From positions 124,001 through 188,000 of the forward strand of contig NZ_JACBJI010000003.1 of NCBI RefSeq assembly GCF_013401995.1: DNA of 64,000 nt, read 5' to 3'. Under the pieces are notes generated by a model, which was given only the letters and a program-made list of their open reading frames with translations, made no database searches and had not been told where the DNA came from. The DNA is from Flavobacterium agri. Its GTDB lineage: Bacteria; Bacteroidota; Bacteroidia; Flavobacteriales; Flavobacteriaceae. Of the stretch, positions 45,784 through 53,845 are shown in pieces. Positions within the stretch are counted from its first letter, which is position 1; each line of letters begins with the position of its first letter. Both the position numbers and the translations under genes were made by a program.

Positions 45784-46446
45784 ATTTCATGAAAGCTGCG
45801 CTTTCTTTTGTCTGGCAACAAAAGAAACAAAAATGCCTTTGGCGCGACCGCGCAGGCGACCTGACAGCCACGCGGTTTGGAGGCGAAAAGAACTCGCTGC
45901 GCTCAAACAGCTTTTCGCTTTTTTCCAAACCATCGTGGTGTCAGGTGCCCGCCTGCGCGCTCATGGCGCTGAAATTCGGAAGTGTTTATTGGCATTTCCC
46001 ACCGCTGCGCTTTAGGAAATGCGTCTCCGGAAGAACCTTTTGTGTTTTTGGAAAGTATTTGCTTCGAAGGACGTTTGATTTCGACGAAGGAGAAATCTGA
46101 AGGCACTTCCGTCAAAGACATACGACAGATTTTCTTAGAAGGTTTTTTGGCGCAGCTTGCAAGCCAAAAATCAATAAAGACTTCCGATTAGTCGCGCCGT
46201 CATAAAATTGGCGTCAAGAAAAACGGCTCAGGATGCCGCAAAAAGCCAAATACTGTCTGAGCGTAGCGAAATCGAAGATTCACGAATACCTTAAAAAAAA
46301 CAATATTAGCGCGTGAGTAGTTTATTTGGCTTGCGCAGACGTGCCGGTTTTTAGCCGATTTTGTGCGTCGCTACGCCTTTTTGCTTCTTTTGCGGCGAAG
46401 CAAAAGAAGGCCTGCGGCAGCGAAAAACATGAAACGAAGTTTACAC
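45784..46446. repeat. Gene-free block of flavobacterial intergenic repeat sequence
   Basis: About 660 bases carry no believable gene. Open frames exist, but their translations are low-complexity or overlap each other in conflicting frames. The block contains several inverted repeats: GAAAGC/GCTTTC near 45790, CTTTTGT/ACAAAAG near 45806, GCATTTCC/GGAAATGC near 45993-46022, and a 10-bp stem at 46384-46393 with 46400-46409. It also includes CTGTCTGAGCGTAGCGAAAT, resembling the TGAGCGTAGTCGAA family of dispersed repeats. Confidence 0.6.
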
Positions 46447-46475
46447 AAAAAAAAGCGCCTCATTCGAGGCGCTTT
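46447..46475 (-). terminator. Intrinsic terminator of the DUF6607-like gene
   Basis: AAAGCGCCTC pairs perfectly with GAGGCGCTTT around a four-base loop. On the minus strand a run of eight T residues follows. Confidence 0.88.
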
Positions 46476-46483
46476 AAACTGTC

Positions 46484-47386
46484 TTAAGATTTCTTGATAT
46501 ACTTCTCAATCAAAGCATCAGTCTCCGCTTTCGTCGCCGTTGGTTTCAAATCGAACAACGCCATGAAAAGCGTTTGCCCTTCAACTTTTAGTGACAGATC
46601 GAGATTTTTGTTTTGGGCGAATACCGTGGCCCATTTGTCGCGTACATTTTTCCACATCGCCTTGTTGGTCGCCCAATATTTGCGTGCGCCGGCACATTTC
46701 GAATCGTCTACTTTGCGGTAGTGGTCGAATCCTTTTTCTTTGGCTACCAAAACGTCTTTGCCGTCTGCACCGCGTTGGATTTTGACGTTGTCCTGATCGT
46801 GGATCCAACCGTCTTTCACGATTTCGTGTGTGTTGTTGCGTTGCAAAACGTTGTAATCGTTGCGGATTGTGTGTTCGCGTCTCGGTAGAGGCGCATCGGT
46901 CACGTTGTTCCAGTAATGGCGTCCGTCGACGTGTACCCAAGTAGCGGTTCCTTCGTAACGCGGGCTGTCGTCCACTTGGAAAACACGCTGTGTCCATTGG
47001 CCTTTTACCTGATCTTTCGGAAGCGTCACATATTTCCAGGAATTGTCCTTGTTGTACACATAAAGCCTGTTGTTCTCGAATTCCCAATCCTGGCGCCAGT
47101 GCTTTACGATCATCGTATCCGAAACCTGAAGCAAATGCTGCATCACGATCTTGTTCGGGGTATCCTCGACAAGCTCTACCCATTCAAGACCCGTTTCGTG
47201 TTTGGTAGGAGACGGCTTGTAGTCGGCGTTGGTCGCGTATTTGAACGTTTCGGCAAAATTGAATTCGACCTCATAACAGCCGCACATCGATTTGATGGCT
47301 TTGATGTCTTCTTTCTTTTTAGCGTCTTGTGCATTGATTCCCAAGGCGAATAGCAGGGAAGCGGATAGTAGAATTCGAGATTTCAT
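46484..47386 (-). CDS. Secreted protein of the DUF6607 type
   Basis: The 300-residue product starts with the signal peptide MKSRILLSASLLFALGINAQ. An in-frame ATG 27 codons upstream is rejected because it would lie over the promoter region. The body is rich in Trp, His and charged residues, with CGCYEVEFNFAETF near the start and EHTIRNDYNVLQRNNTHEI in the middle. The family name is my recollection. It is divergent from a TonB receptor and HmuY genes, so a role in haem or iron handling is inferred from context only. Confidence 0.62.
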   Translation of the reverse strand: MKSRILLSASLLFALGINAQDAKKKEDIKAIKSMCGCYEVEFNFAETFKYATNADYKPSPTKHETGLEWVELVEDTPNKIVMQHLLQVSDTMIVKHWRQDWEFENNRLYVYNKDNSWKYVTLPKDQVKGQWTQRVFQVDDSPRYEGTATWVHVDGRHYWNNVTDAPLPRREHTIRNDYNVLQRNNTHEIVKDGWIHDQDNVKIQRGADGKDVLVAKEKGFDHYRKVDDSKCAGARKYWATNKAMWKNVRDKWATVFAQNKNLDLSLKVEGQTLFMALFDLKPTATKAETDALIEKYIKKS

Positions 47387-47409
47387 ATCGTTGATTGAAT
47401 TTAACACAG

Positions 47410-47417
47410 CAAAAATA
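47410..47417 (-). promoter_or_regulatory. Putative -7 element of the DUF6607-like gene
   Basis: The minus strand reads TATTTTTG, 23 bases upstream of the chosen start. A TTG lies 16 bases further upstream, slightly closer than usual. Confidence 0.5.
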
Positions 47418-47451
47418 GAATATTTATTTAGAACAATTAAAAATAGCGTTA

Positions 47452-47459
47452 TATATTTG
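47452..47459 (+). promoter_or_regulatory. Putative -7 element of the TonB receptor-HmuY operon
   Basis: TATATTTG matches the consensus, 53 bases before the receptor start. The divergent promoter is 34 bases away, so both directions may respond to a shared regulator. Confidence 0.55.
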
Positions 47460-47476
47460 CGCATCAAATTATTAAG

Positions 47477-47489
47477 ATTTAGTCTAAAT
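47477..47489. promoter_or_regulatory. Palindrome ATTTAG-T-CTAAAT in the TonB receptor leader
   Basis: A perfect 6-bp inverted repeat with a 1-base centre lies about 20 bases downstream of the -7 element. A half-site ATTTAG recurs at 47426-47431 in the divergent region. It could be an operator for an iron- or haem-responsive repressor. The regulator is not identified. Confidence 0.35.
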
Positions 47490-47512
47490 AAATTAAAAAT
47501 AGCCTCAATTCG

Positions 47513-49636
47513 ATGTCAATCAAAACTTTACACTTCCCATTTTTCTTACTGCTAACGATCGGGGCTTTAGGCCAGCAAGACAGCATTCCGCAGGAAAAAT
47601 TGAAAGAGGTTGTCATCACGGGTCAATACAATCCGCAATCGGTAAAGAAATCGGTGTATCAGGTTGAGGTGATTTCACGCGCCGACATCGACCGACAAGC
47701 CGGAAACAATCTCGCCGACCTGCTCAACCAATCGCTAAACATTACGGTCATGCCGAGTTCGTCTACCGGAAAATCGACCGTCGAGATGTTCGGACTCAAT
47801 TCGCAATACATCAAAATCCTAGTGGACAACGTGCCCGTGATCAACGACGAAGGTCTCGGAAATTTCACGGACCTTACGCAAATCAACCTCGACGACATCC
47901 AACAGATCGAGATCGTGAAAGGTTCGATGGGCGTCGAATACGGAGCGAATGCCGTGGCCGGAATTATCAACATCATCACCAAAAAAAGCTCGAAATACAA
48001 GTGGGAAGTCACGCCGTATCTGCAGGAAGAGACGATCGGCAAAGAGTACAACGGCATCAATAAGGGCCGTCACATCCAATCGGTGCGCGTCGGGCATAAC
48101 ATCAATCCGAAATGGTACACGTATGCGACGTTCACGCACAACGATTTTGACGGTTTCCTGAACAACAAACAAGGACAAAATCATTTATTCAACGACGGTT
48201 TGCGCGGATACGAATGGCTTCCAAAGGATCAAATCCACGCAAAAGCGTACCTCGGTTTCACTCCTAATACGAACCACCGTTTCTTTTACCGCTTCGAATT
48301 TTTTGATGAAGAGACCAAGTATTTCAACGATATAGTCGATCCGAATTACAATCCGGCGACCGATACCGACGACCCGATCGCAGCCGACGATATTTACGGT
48401 TCCCAACGTTTCGTACACCTTTTCAACGCGGCCGGTAAATTCACCAAAGGCCTGACGTACGATTTTTATCTGTCGTACCAACAGCAGACGCGCGACATCG
48501 AGAGTTTCCAGTACCGCATCCGCACCGGCGAAAAATTCGACGTCAAGGATTTTGAGTACGAATCGCGCAAAGCGTATTTCACCAAAGGAAGTTTGAGCAA
48601 TTTCCTCGACAGCGACGTGATCGATTTCCAGGTCGGATACGAGGTCAACGAAATTCACGGATATGCCTCGTCTTTTGCAGGCGAGGGCATGTTTACCGAA
48701 AACATCAAACGCACGCTTGGTACGTACGATGTGTACGGTTCTACTGAAATCAACATCGGCAAACGTTTTTCGGTACGTCCCGGCGCGCGCGCATTGTTCT
48801 CGTCCAAATTCGATACGATGACCGCGCTTTCGTTGAGCGCCAAATACGATCTGGGCAACGGATATGATTTGCGCGGGATTTTAGGAACCTGTCCGAAACT
48901 GCCGACTTACGAGGAATTGTACACGTATTTCGTAGACGTGAACCACAACGTGCAAGGCAATCCGAATTTGCAACCCGAAAACGGAATTTCGGCCTTCCTA
49001 CACCTGAACAAGATTTTCAAGTCGGGCGACAAAGTCAATTTCGACACCATATTCTCGACCTGGTACCTCAATGTGCGCGACCGCATCGAGCTCGTCGCTT
49101 TCCTGGACGACGGATTGCGCTACCAATACGGCAACATCGATATTTATCGCACATACGGCGCATCGTTGACGTCACAGATGACGTACGGCAACCTCGGTTT
49201 GAATGCGGGCTTCACGTTTTCGGGCGTTTCCAAAGTGCTCGACAGTGCCGAACTTTCCAACGACGATTATCTGCACAGCGTACAAGCCAATGGAAACGCG
49301 TTTTACCGCATCCCGAAATGGGGCACGACGCTTTCGGCTTATATCAAATACAACGGACCTGAATACCAATTCGTGACTTCGGAAGATTTGAACGGCGATC
49401 CTGTGATCGTACGCGGAAAACGCGACAGTTTCACGTCTGTCGACGCCACGGTTTCCAAAAGCTTCGACAAAGACCGTTTCCAGGTCACGCTTGGCGCAAG
49501 AAACCTCACCGACATCAAGCGTATCAACACCAATGCGTTGCAAGGCGGTGCTCATGAAGGCGCGGGAACTTCAGTCCTGTTGGGTTACGGCCGTTCCTAT
49601 TTCCTCAAATTATTGTACAAATTCAATTTCGGATGA
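47513..49636 (+). CDS. TonB-dependent outer membrane receptor
   Basis: The 707-residue protein has a signal peptide to about residue 20 and a TonB-box-like LKEVVITGQY. A plug domain (about residues 45-155) contains LADLLNQSLNITV and IEIVKGSMGVEYGANAVAGIINIITKK. A 22-strand-type barrel runs to the end. No carboxypeptidase-like N-terminal domain is present, unlike SusC-type receptors. The four-base overlap with the HmuY lipoprotein gene and the divergent DUF6607-like gene suggest haem as the substrate, by analogy with HmuR. Another siderophore or metal complex remains possible. Confidence 0.9.
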   Translation: MSIKTLHFPFFLLLTIGALGQQDSIPQEKLKEVVITGQYNPQSVKKSVYQVEVISRADIDRQAGNNLADLLNQSLNITVMPSSSTGKSTVEMFGLNSQYIKILVDNVPVINDEGLGNFTDLTQINLDDIQQIEIVKGSMGVEYGANAVAGIINIITKKSSKYKWEVTPYLQEETIGKEYNGINKGRHIQSVRVGHNINPKWYTYATFTHNDFDGFLNNKQGQNHLFNDGLRGYEWLPKDQIHAKAYLGFTPNTNHRFFYRFEFFDEETKYFNDIVDPNYNPATDTDDPIAADDIYGSQRFVHLFNAAGKFTKGLTYDFYLSYQQQTRDIESFQYRIRTGEKFDVKDFEYESRKAYFTKGSLSNFLDSDVIDFQVGYEVNEIHGYASSFAGEGMFTENIKRTLGTYDVYGSTEINIGKRFSVRPGARALFSSKFDTMTALSLSAKYDLGNGYDLRGILGTCPKLPTYEELYTYFVDVNHNVQGNPNLQPENGISAFLHLNKIFKSGDKVNFDTIFSTWYLNVRDRIELVAFLDDGLRYQYGNIDIYRTYGASLTSQMTYGNLGLNAGFTFSGVSKVLDSAELSNDDYLHSVQANGNAFYRIPKWGTTLSAYIKYNGPEYQFVTSEDLNGDPVIVRGKRDSFTSVDATVSKSFDKDRFQVTLGARNLTDIKRINTNALQGGAHEGAGTSVLLGYGRSYFLKLLYKFNFG

Positions 49637-51024
49637 TGAAAAAGCTACTGTTATTCTTCGTTTTATTCGCCGGATTTTTTGCCGGATGCGAGTCGGAAGA
49701 TCAAATCGCCGACCAACCTTTCGTCGTGGCTTTCGAAAAGCGCTCGTACGATTATTCACGGATTCCGCAGCACCAAACCGTAAAGTTGGTTTTTTCGGAA
49801 AGCGCGAAGGCCGATGGTTTCGTCCGTATCCGCATTACGACGACCAATGCCGAAATGGGCGTCGATTTCGATATTTCGGATGCGACCGAAAACCACGAAC
49901 TGCTGATTCCGATCTATCGCGGACAGACCGAGGCGGGCTTTGTGTTCGAAAACCTGATCTATCCGTTCGATTCGGACGACAAATCGATCAAACTCGACAT
50001 CATCGCGATCGATTATCCGCAGCCGAGCAACATACAAGGTTATACGTCTACGCTGATTTCGTTCGAACGCTCGCTTGGCGCGACTACGGCTCCCGAAATC
50101 GGTGGCCCGAATGAAGGCAATCAGGTGTATTTCGATTTGAGTTCGGAAACTGCGACCCAGGTTTGGCGCGACAGCTGGGATTTGGGCTTTTACTGCGGAG
50201 ACGAATTCCGCGTGGGCATAAACGGATCGATCTACATGGCCGTGAAAAAACTCGACGTCACGAATATCGACGCGGTTACCGAAAGCAGCGTTTCTCAATA
50301 CCAATCGCAGGTTTCGGTCGGGACGTTCAATCCGGACAATGCGGCGTATATCGACTATCCGAGCGGACAGATTTCGGGAACGGCGATTTCCGAGATATCG
50401 TCCGACAATCACGTGTATCTGGTCAATCTCGGTTATACGGTAGGCACGACGACTCCGGCTCCGGGAAGCGTGGCGATTGCCGGTGAAGCGCGTGGATGGA
50501 GAAAAATCAAGGTCATCCGCGAAGGCGAAGGGTACAAACTGCAATATGCCGAACTCAACAGCGCGACGCACCAGGAAGTCTCGATCGCCAAAAATCCGGC
50601 GTACAACTTTACGTTTTTCAGCTTCAACACAAATTCGACGGTGAATGTCGAACCCGAAAAAGACAAATGGGACTTGAATTTCACCGTGTTCACGAACATC
50701 ATCGACGGAGCGGGTTCTTATGGCTATTCCGATTTCGTACTCAACAACATCAAGGCCGGCATCAAGGCATATCGCATCAACGTTTCGGGCTCGGTCACTT
50801 ACGACAACTTCGATCTTGCCGATGTGAACGATGCGAGTTTCCAGGACGACCAACGCGTGATCGGTGCCGATTGGCGCGACGTGTTCTCGGGTTCGGCCTA
50901 TACCGACAGGTTTTACGTACTCAAGGATTCCGACGGGAATTATTACAAGATCAGGATGCTCGCCTTTTTGAACCAAAACGGGATGCGCGGGTATCCGAAG
51001 TTCGAGTACAGGCTTTTGCAATGA
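49633..51024 (+). CDS. HmuY-family haem-binding lipoprotein
   Basis: The 463-residue protein has a lipoprotein signal with Cys at residue 19 (FFAGCESEDQ). A beta-sandwich-like region covers about residues 30-150. A HmuY domain covers about 160-460, with NQVYFDLSSETATQVWRDSW and VEPEKDKWDLNFTVF. In Porphyromonas HmuY captures haem and hands it to a TonB receptor. The gene overlaps the receptor stop by four bases (ATGA), so translation is coupled. Either of two adjacent ATG codons may start it. The haem ligands cannot be fixed from sequence alone. Confidence 0.85.
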   Translation: MMKKLLLFFVLFAGFFAGCESEDQIADQPFVVAFEKRSYDYSRIPQHQTVKLVFSESAKADGFVRIRITTTNAEMGVDFDISDATENHELLIPIYRGQTEAGFVFENLIYPFDSDDKSIKLDIIAIDYPQPSNIQGYTSTLISFERSLGATTAPEIGGPNEGNQVYFDLSSETATQVWRDSWDLGFYCGDEFRVGINGSIYMAVKKLDVTNIDAVTESSVSQYQSQVSVGTFNPDNAAYIDYPSGQISGTAISEISSDNHVYLVNLGYTVGTTTPAPGSVAIAGEARGWRKIKVIREGEGYKLQYAELNSATHQEVSIAKNPAYNFTFFSFNTNSTVNVEPEKDKWDLNFTVFTNIIDGAGSYGYSDFVLNNIKAGIKAYRINVSGSVTYDNFDLADVNDASFQDDQRVIGADWRDVFSGSAYTDRFYVLKDSDGNYYKIRMLAFLNQNGMRGYPKFEYRLLQ

Positions 51025-51092
51025 CAGGCTAGCGTTAAATCATAGATAAATCAACATTCGACAACTAAATAATAATCATTAAATACTCTAAC

Positions 51093-52334
51093 ATGAAAAA
51101 AACAATACTTCTGGCTTTGGCCGTCTTCGGATTGGCTTCGAATGCACAAACTCCGGGTTTGGTTACCCAAGGCGCGGGTTACGCGAATCAGGTTTACTAC
51201 AAATTTTCGTCGAACTCGACAACGGCAACCGTTCCGGCGGCATCTTGGGACATCGCTTTCTTGAGAACGAGTGCTTTCGCGATCTCCGTGCGTGTCAATG
51301 ACAGCCGTATCCAGACCTATGAGGTTGGTGCTACATCGGTTTGGTCGACTGTAGACGTGGCTCAGGAAGCGAATTGGACAAGATTGTACAACAGCGACGT
51401 AGAATGGGAAACAGGTTCGTTCGACACAGGTTCGGCCACTTACGGCTGGGGCGAATACAACCCGGTAACGCACCACGTGGTAGGATCGAAAGTTTTCGTT
51501 TTGAAAACGGGATCGGGAGCGACGGCTGCTTACAAGAAAATCAAGATCGACGATTTCTTTGGCGGATATACGTTCACCTATTCTTCATGGGACGGATCGG
51601 CTTGGTCTGCAGACACGACCCAAACGGTCGCGAACTCGTTGAACACCGACCGTTTCTTCAACTATTTCAGCCTTACGACGAATGCGGTGGTAGAAGTGGA
51701 GCCTGCCAACACCAACTGGGATTTGCTTTTCACCCAATATGTAACCGATTACACCGGCGGAGTGGACAACAAGTACAAAGTGACAGGTGTTTTGACGCAT
51801 CCTGACATCCAAGTGGCGCAACACGAACAACCCGACGGGCTTCCGGCAAACTTTACACCGACTTTCGGCGAGCAGATCAACGTCATCGGTTTCGATTGGA
51901 AAACCTTGAACGGAAACTTCCAGTACGATGTAGATTCAGACCAGGCATTTTTCGTGAAATTGGCCAACGGAACGGTTTACCGATTGACCTTCGACACATT
52001 CGTAGGTTCTTCAACAGGCGTAACTACGTTCAACCAGCAAGACGTGACGTCGCAATTGTCATCGGAAGAATTCGAGAATCGCGTTTCTTTTGGCATTTAT
52101 CCGAATCCGTCCGTAGACAAGAAGATCAGCGTGCTTTATGACGGCGCACAAGCCGATGCGAAGAACAGCGTGAGCATCTTCAGCCTTACGGGTGCGAAAG
52201 TTTACGAAACGAATTTAGACAACAACGGTTTCGCCAATGCGGAATTGAACTTGTCGAACCTCAATGCAGGTGTTTATATCCTGAAGTTCCAATCGGGAGA
52301 TTATGCCGCAACGAGAAAGATTGTGTTGCAATAG
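51093..52334 (+). CDS. HmuY-like protein with T9SS type A sorting domain
   Basis: The 413-residue protein has a signal peptide (MKKTILLALAVFGLASNAQ). Its body aligns with the HmuY lipoprotein encoded just upstream: NQVYYKFSS against NQVYFDLSS, KKIKID against RKIKVI, and VEVEPANTNWDLLFT against VNVEPEKDKWDLNFT. The last 75 residues form a type A T9SS sorting domain (FGIYPNPSVDKK to RKIVLQ) that the lipoprotein lacks. It should therefore reach the surface or medium by T9SS. It is likely a secreted haem-binding protein acting with the upstream receptor. Confidence 0.8.
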   Translation: MKKTILLALAVFGLASNAQTPGLVTQGAGYANQVYYKFSSNSTTATVPAASWDIAFLRTSAFAISVRVNDSRIQTYEVGATSVWSTVDVAQEANWTRLYNSDVEWETGSFDTGSATYGWGEYNPVTHHVVGSKVFVLKTGSGATAAYKKIKIDDFFGGYTFTYSSWDGSAWSADTTQTVANSLNTDRFFNYFSLTTNAVVEVEPANTNWDLLFTQYVTDYTGGVDNKYKVTGVLTHPDIQVAQHEQPDGLPANFTPTFGEQINVIGFDWKTLNGNFQYDVDSDQAFFVKLANGTVYRLTFDTFVGSSTGVTTFNQQDVTSQLSSEEFENRVSFGIYPNPSVDKKISVLYDGAQADAKNSVSIFSLTGAKVYETNLDNNGFANAELNLSNLNAGVYILKFQSGDYAATRKIVLQ

Positions 52335-52389
52335 CAATTTATTTTGGTTTAGCTGCGCTCGATTCGGCCGTTGGTCTCGGGTGTTTTTG

Positions 52390-52414
52390 GCCTCGGGAAA
52401 CCGGGGCTTTTTTT
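52390..52414 (+). terminator. Intrinsic terminator of the HmuY operon
   Basis: GCCTCGG-GAAA-CCGGGGC forms a seven-base-pair stem with a GNRA tetraloop, followed by at least seven T residues. Confidence 0.87.
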
Positions 52415-52420
52415 GTGGTA

Positions 52421-52606
52421 AGCCACGAATGTCTCGAATTTCACAAATTTGTCTGTGAATCGGTTAGCCCTAAAAACAATTGGAATGCATTAGTGTAATT
52501 CGTGCCATTCGTGGCTAAAATCATCAATCCATGTGTGATGGATTGTATGTTTCTAGGATAGCTTCAGCTTTATGAAGTGCTAAAGACATTAGTATAATTC
52601 GCGGCT
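52421..52606. repeat. CACGAAT-type intergenic repeat (copy 1)
   Basis: GCCACGAAT (52422-52430) is inverted as ATTCGTGGC (52507-52515). The right part, with CATTAGTGTAATTCG and GTGGCTAAAATCA, is partly repeated at about 52588-52612 as CATTAGTATAATTCGCGGC. No gene is seen here. A related palindrome occurs at 53789-53845. Confidence 0.7.
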
Positions 52607-52610
52607 AAAA

Positions 52611-53240
52611 TCACATCAAGTATTCCTTAATGATGCTTACGATCGCACTTACGATATACTGGATCCCGATCGCGATTACGATAAATCCGACAATCCTCGA
52701 AATCGCAACGATTCCCGATGCGCCGAGTATTCTCGAAAGGTAATGCGCGCTTCTCAAAATCAGGAAAATCACTAAAGAAACGCCTGCCATTGCCAACACG
52801 GCCACGACCATTTCCATCATTTGATGGTGTTCCTGATAGAATGCGATAAGCAATGAGATCGATCCGGGACCGGCGAGCATCGGCATGGCCAAAGGCGTGA
52901 GCGCGATGTCGTTGCGTTGCTGTATGTCGCTTTCGACGCGTTTGTTGATCCCTTTTCTTTTCGAGATGTTGCCCGACAAGAGGTTGAAGCCCGAATTCAC
53001 GATGATCAATCCGCCGGCAATCCTTAAAGCTTCAAGGCTGATGCCGAAAAACGACAATACGTATTTACCTATGAAATATGAAATGAGCAGGATGATGAAA
53101 ACATTGATGGCCGTCCAGATCGAAAGGCGCGAACGCTCGGCTTTGCTGTCGTCTTGGGTCAATCCGACAAAAATCGGAACGGTTCCGATCGGGTTCAATA
53201 CAGAGAAAAGCGCGGCGAACAGGTAAATGAAAAGCTCCAT
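52611..53240 (-). CDS. MarC family integral membrane protein
   Basis: The 209-residue protein has six hydrophobic helices. It carries the family motifs LNPIGTVPIFVGLT near the N-terminus and PLAMPMLAGPGSISLLI in the second half. MarC proteins were once linked to multiple antibiotic resistance, but their function is not established. The -7 element lies only about a dozen bases upstream of the start. Confidence 0.9.
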   Translation of the reverse strand: MELFIYLFAALFSVLNPIGTVPIFVGLTQDDSKAERSRLSIWTAINVFIILLISYFIGKYVLSFFGISLEALRIAGGLIIVNSGFNLLSGNISKRKGINKRVESDIQQRNDIALTPLAMPMLAGPGSISLLIAFYQEHHQMMEMVVAVLAMAGVSLVIFLILRSAHYLSRILGASGIVAISRIVGFIVIAIGIQYIVSAIVSIIKEYLM

Positions 53241-53251
53241 CGGTTTTGGTG

Positions 53252-53259
53252 CAAAATTA
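53252..53259 (-). promoter_or_regulatory. Putative -7 element of the marC-like gene
   Basis: The minus strand reads TAATTTTG, a match to TAnnTTTG, 11 bases before the start codon, implying a very short leader. Confidence 0.45.
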
Positions 53260-53416
53260 AAGGCGGAACAGGCGATCGGTGTAAAGCCGATGTGAACCGC
53301 AGGTTAAGGTTTCGGGCAAAATTTTATGCAGGCGTTAAGACAGCCTTCACGTTAAAGATACTAATTTTATGCAGAGTGCAGCCCTAAACCTGCGCCACGA
53401 ACCCAAAACCTCGAAA

Positions 53417-53782
53417 ATGACACCGAAAAAAACCTTAGTGCTCGGCGCTTCCGAAAACCCGATGCGCTATTCGTATCTGGCCATCAATAGTTTAGTCAAT
53501 AAAAAACACCCGGTTGTCGCGGTCGGACTTAAAGAAGCCGAAGTCGCCGGAGTAAAAATATTGACTACGCCTGCGCCTTTCGCTGATGTGGATACTGTCA
53601 CTTTGTATCTGAATCCGCAGCGCCAGCAACAGTATTACGATTATATCGTGGGCCTTAAACCCGAACGCGTGATTTTCAATCCGGGAACCGAAAACCCAGA
53701 ATTATACTCAATCTTGAAAGAAAACGGGATCGAAATCGAAGTGGCGTGTACGTTGGTGATGTTGTCGACGAGCCAGTATTGA
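53417..53782 (+). CDS. CoA-binding domain protein (YccU-like)
   Basis: The 121-residue protein has a single Rossmann-type CoA-binding domain with VLGASENPMRYSYLAI at the N-terminus and ERVIFNPGTENPEL near the end. The start at MTPKKTLVLG is preferred over one 16 codons upstream because the fold begins there. The family is widespread, and its physiological role is unclear. An ACTAATTTTATG word upstream (about 53352-53372) also occurs before the S74 gene and may be a variant promoter. Confidence 0.82.
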   Translation: MTPKKTLVLGASENPMRYSYLAINSLVNKKHPVVAVGLKEAEVAGVKILTTPAPFADVDTVTLYLNPQRQQQYYDYIVGLKPERVIFNPGTENPELYSILKENGIEIEVACTLVMLSTSQY

Positions 53783-53788
53783 TTTTTT

Positions 53789-53845
53789 GCCACGAATTAC
53801 ACCAAAATACAATATGAGATTGATGACATTCGTGTAATTCGTGGC
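53789..53845. repeat. CACGAAT-type palindrome (copy 2)
   Basis: GCCACGAATTACAC (53789-53802) is perfectly inverted as GTGTAATTCGTGGC (53832-53845). It starts 6 bases after the CoA-binding gene and ends in the final stop codon of the convergent TlpA-like gene. It may terminate both transcripts. Confidence 0.8.

Noticed and set aside
45768..46191. Small open frames in the block after the ctlX-like gene
   Set aside because: Overlapping frames give low-complexity translations and the stretch is full of inverted repeats, so repeat DNA is a better explanation.
47477..47489. Calling the palindrome a Fur box
   Set aside because: It does not match the classical 19-bp Fur sequence well enough, so only a generic operator is proposed.
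49756..51021. A 421-codon minus-strand frame opposite the HmuY lipoprotein
   Set aside because: It has an unnatural Arg-, Ile- and Val-rich composition, no start context, and lies opposite a gene with a lipobox and HmuY motifs.
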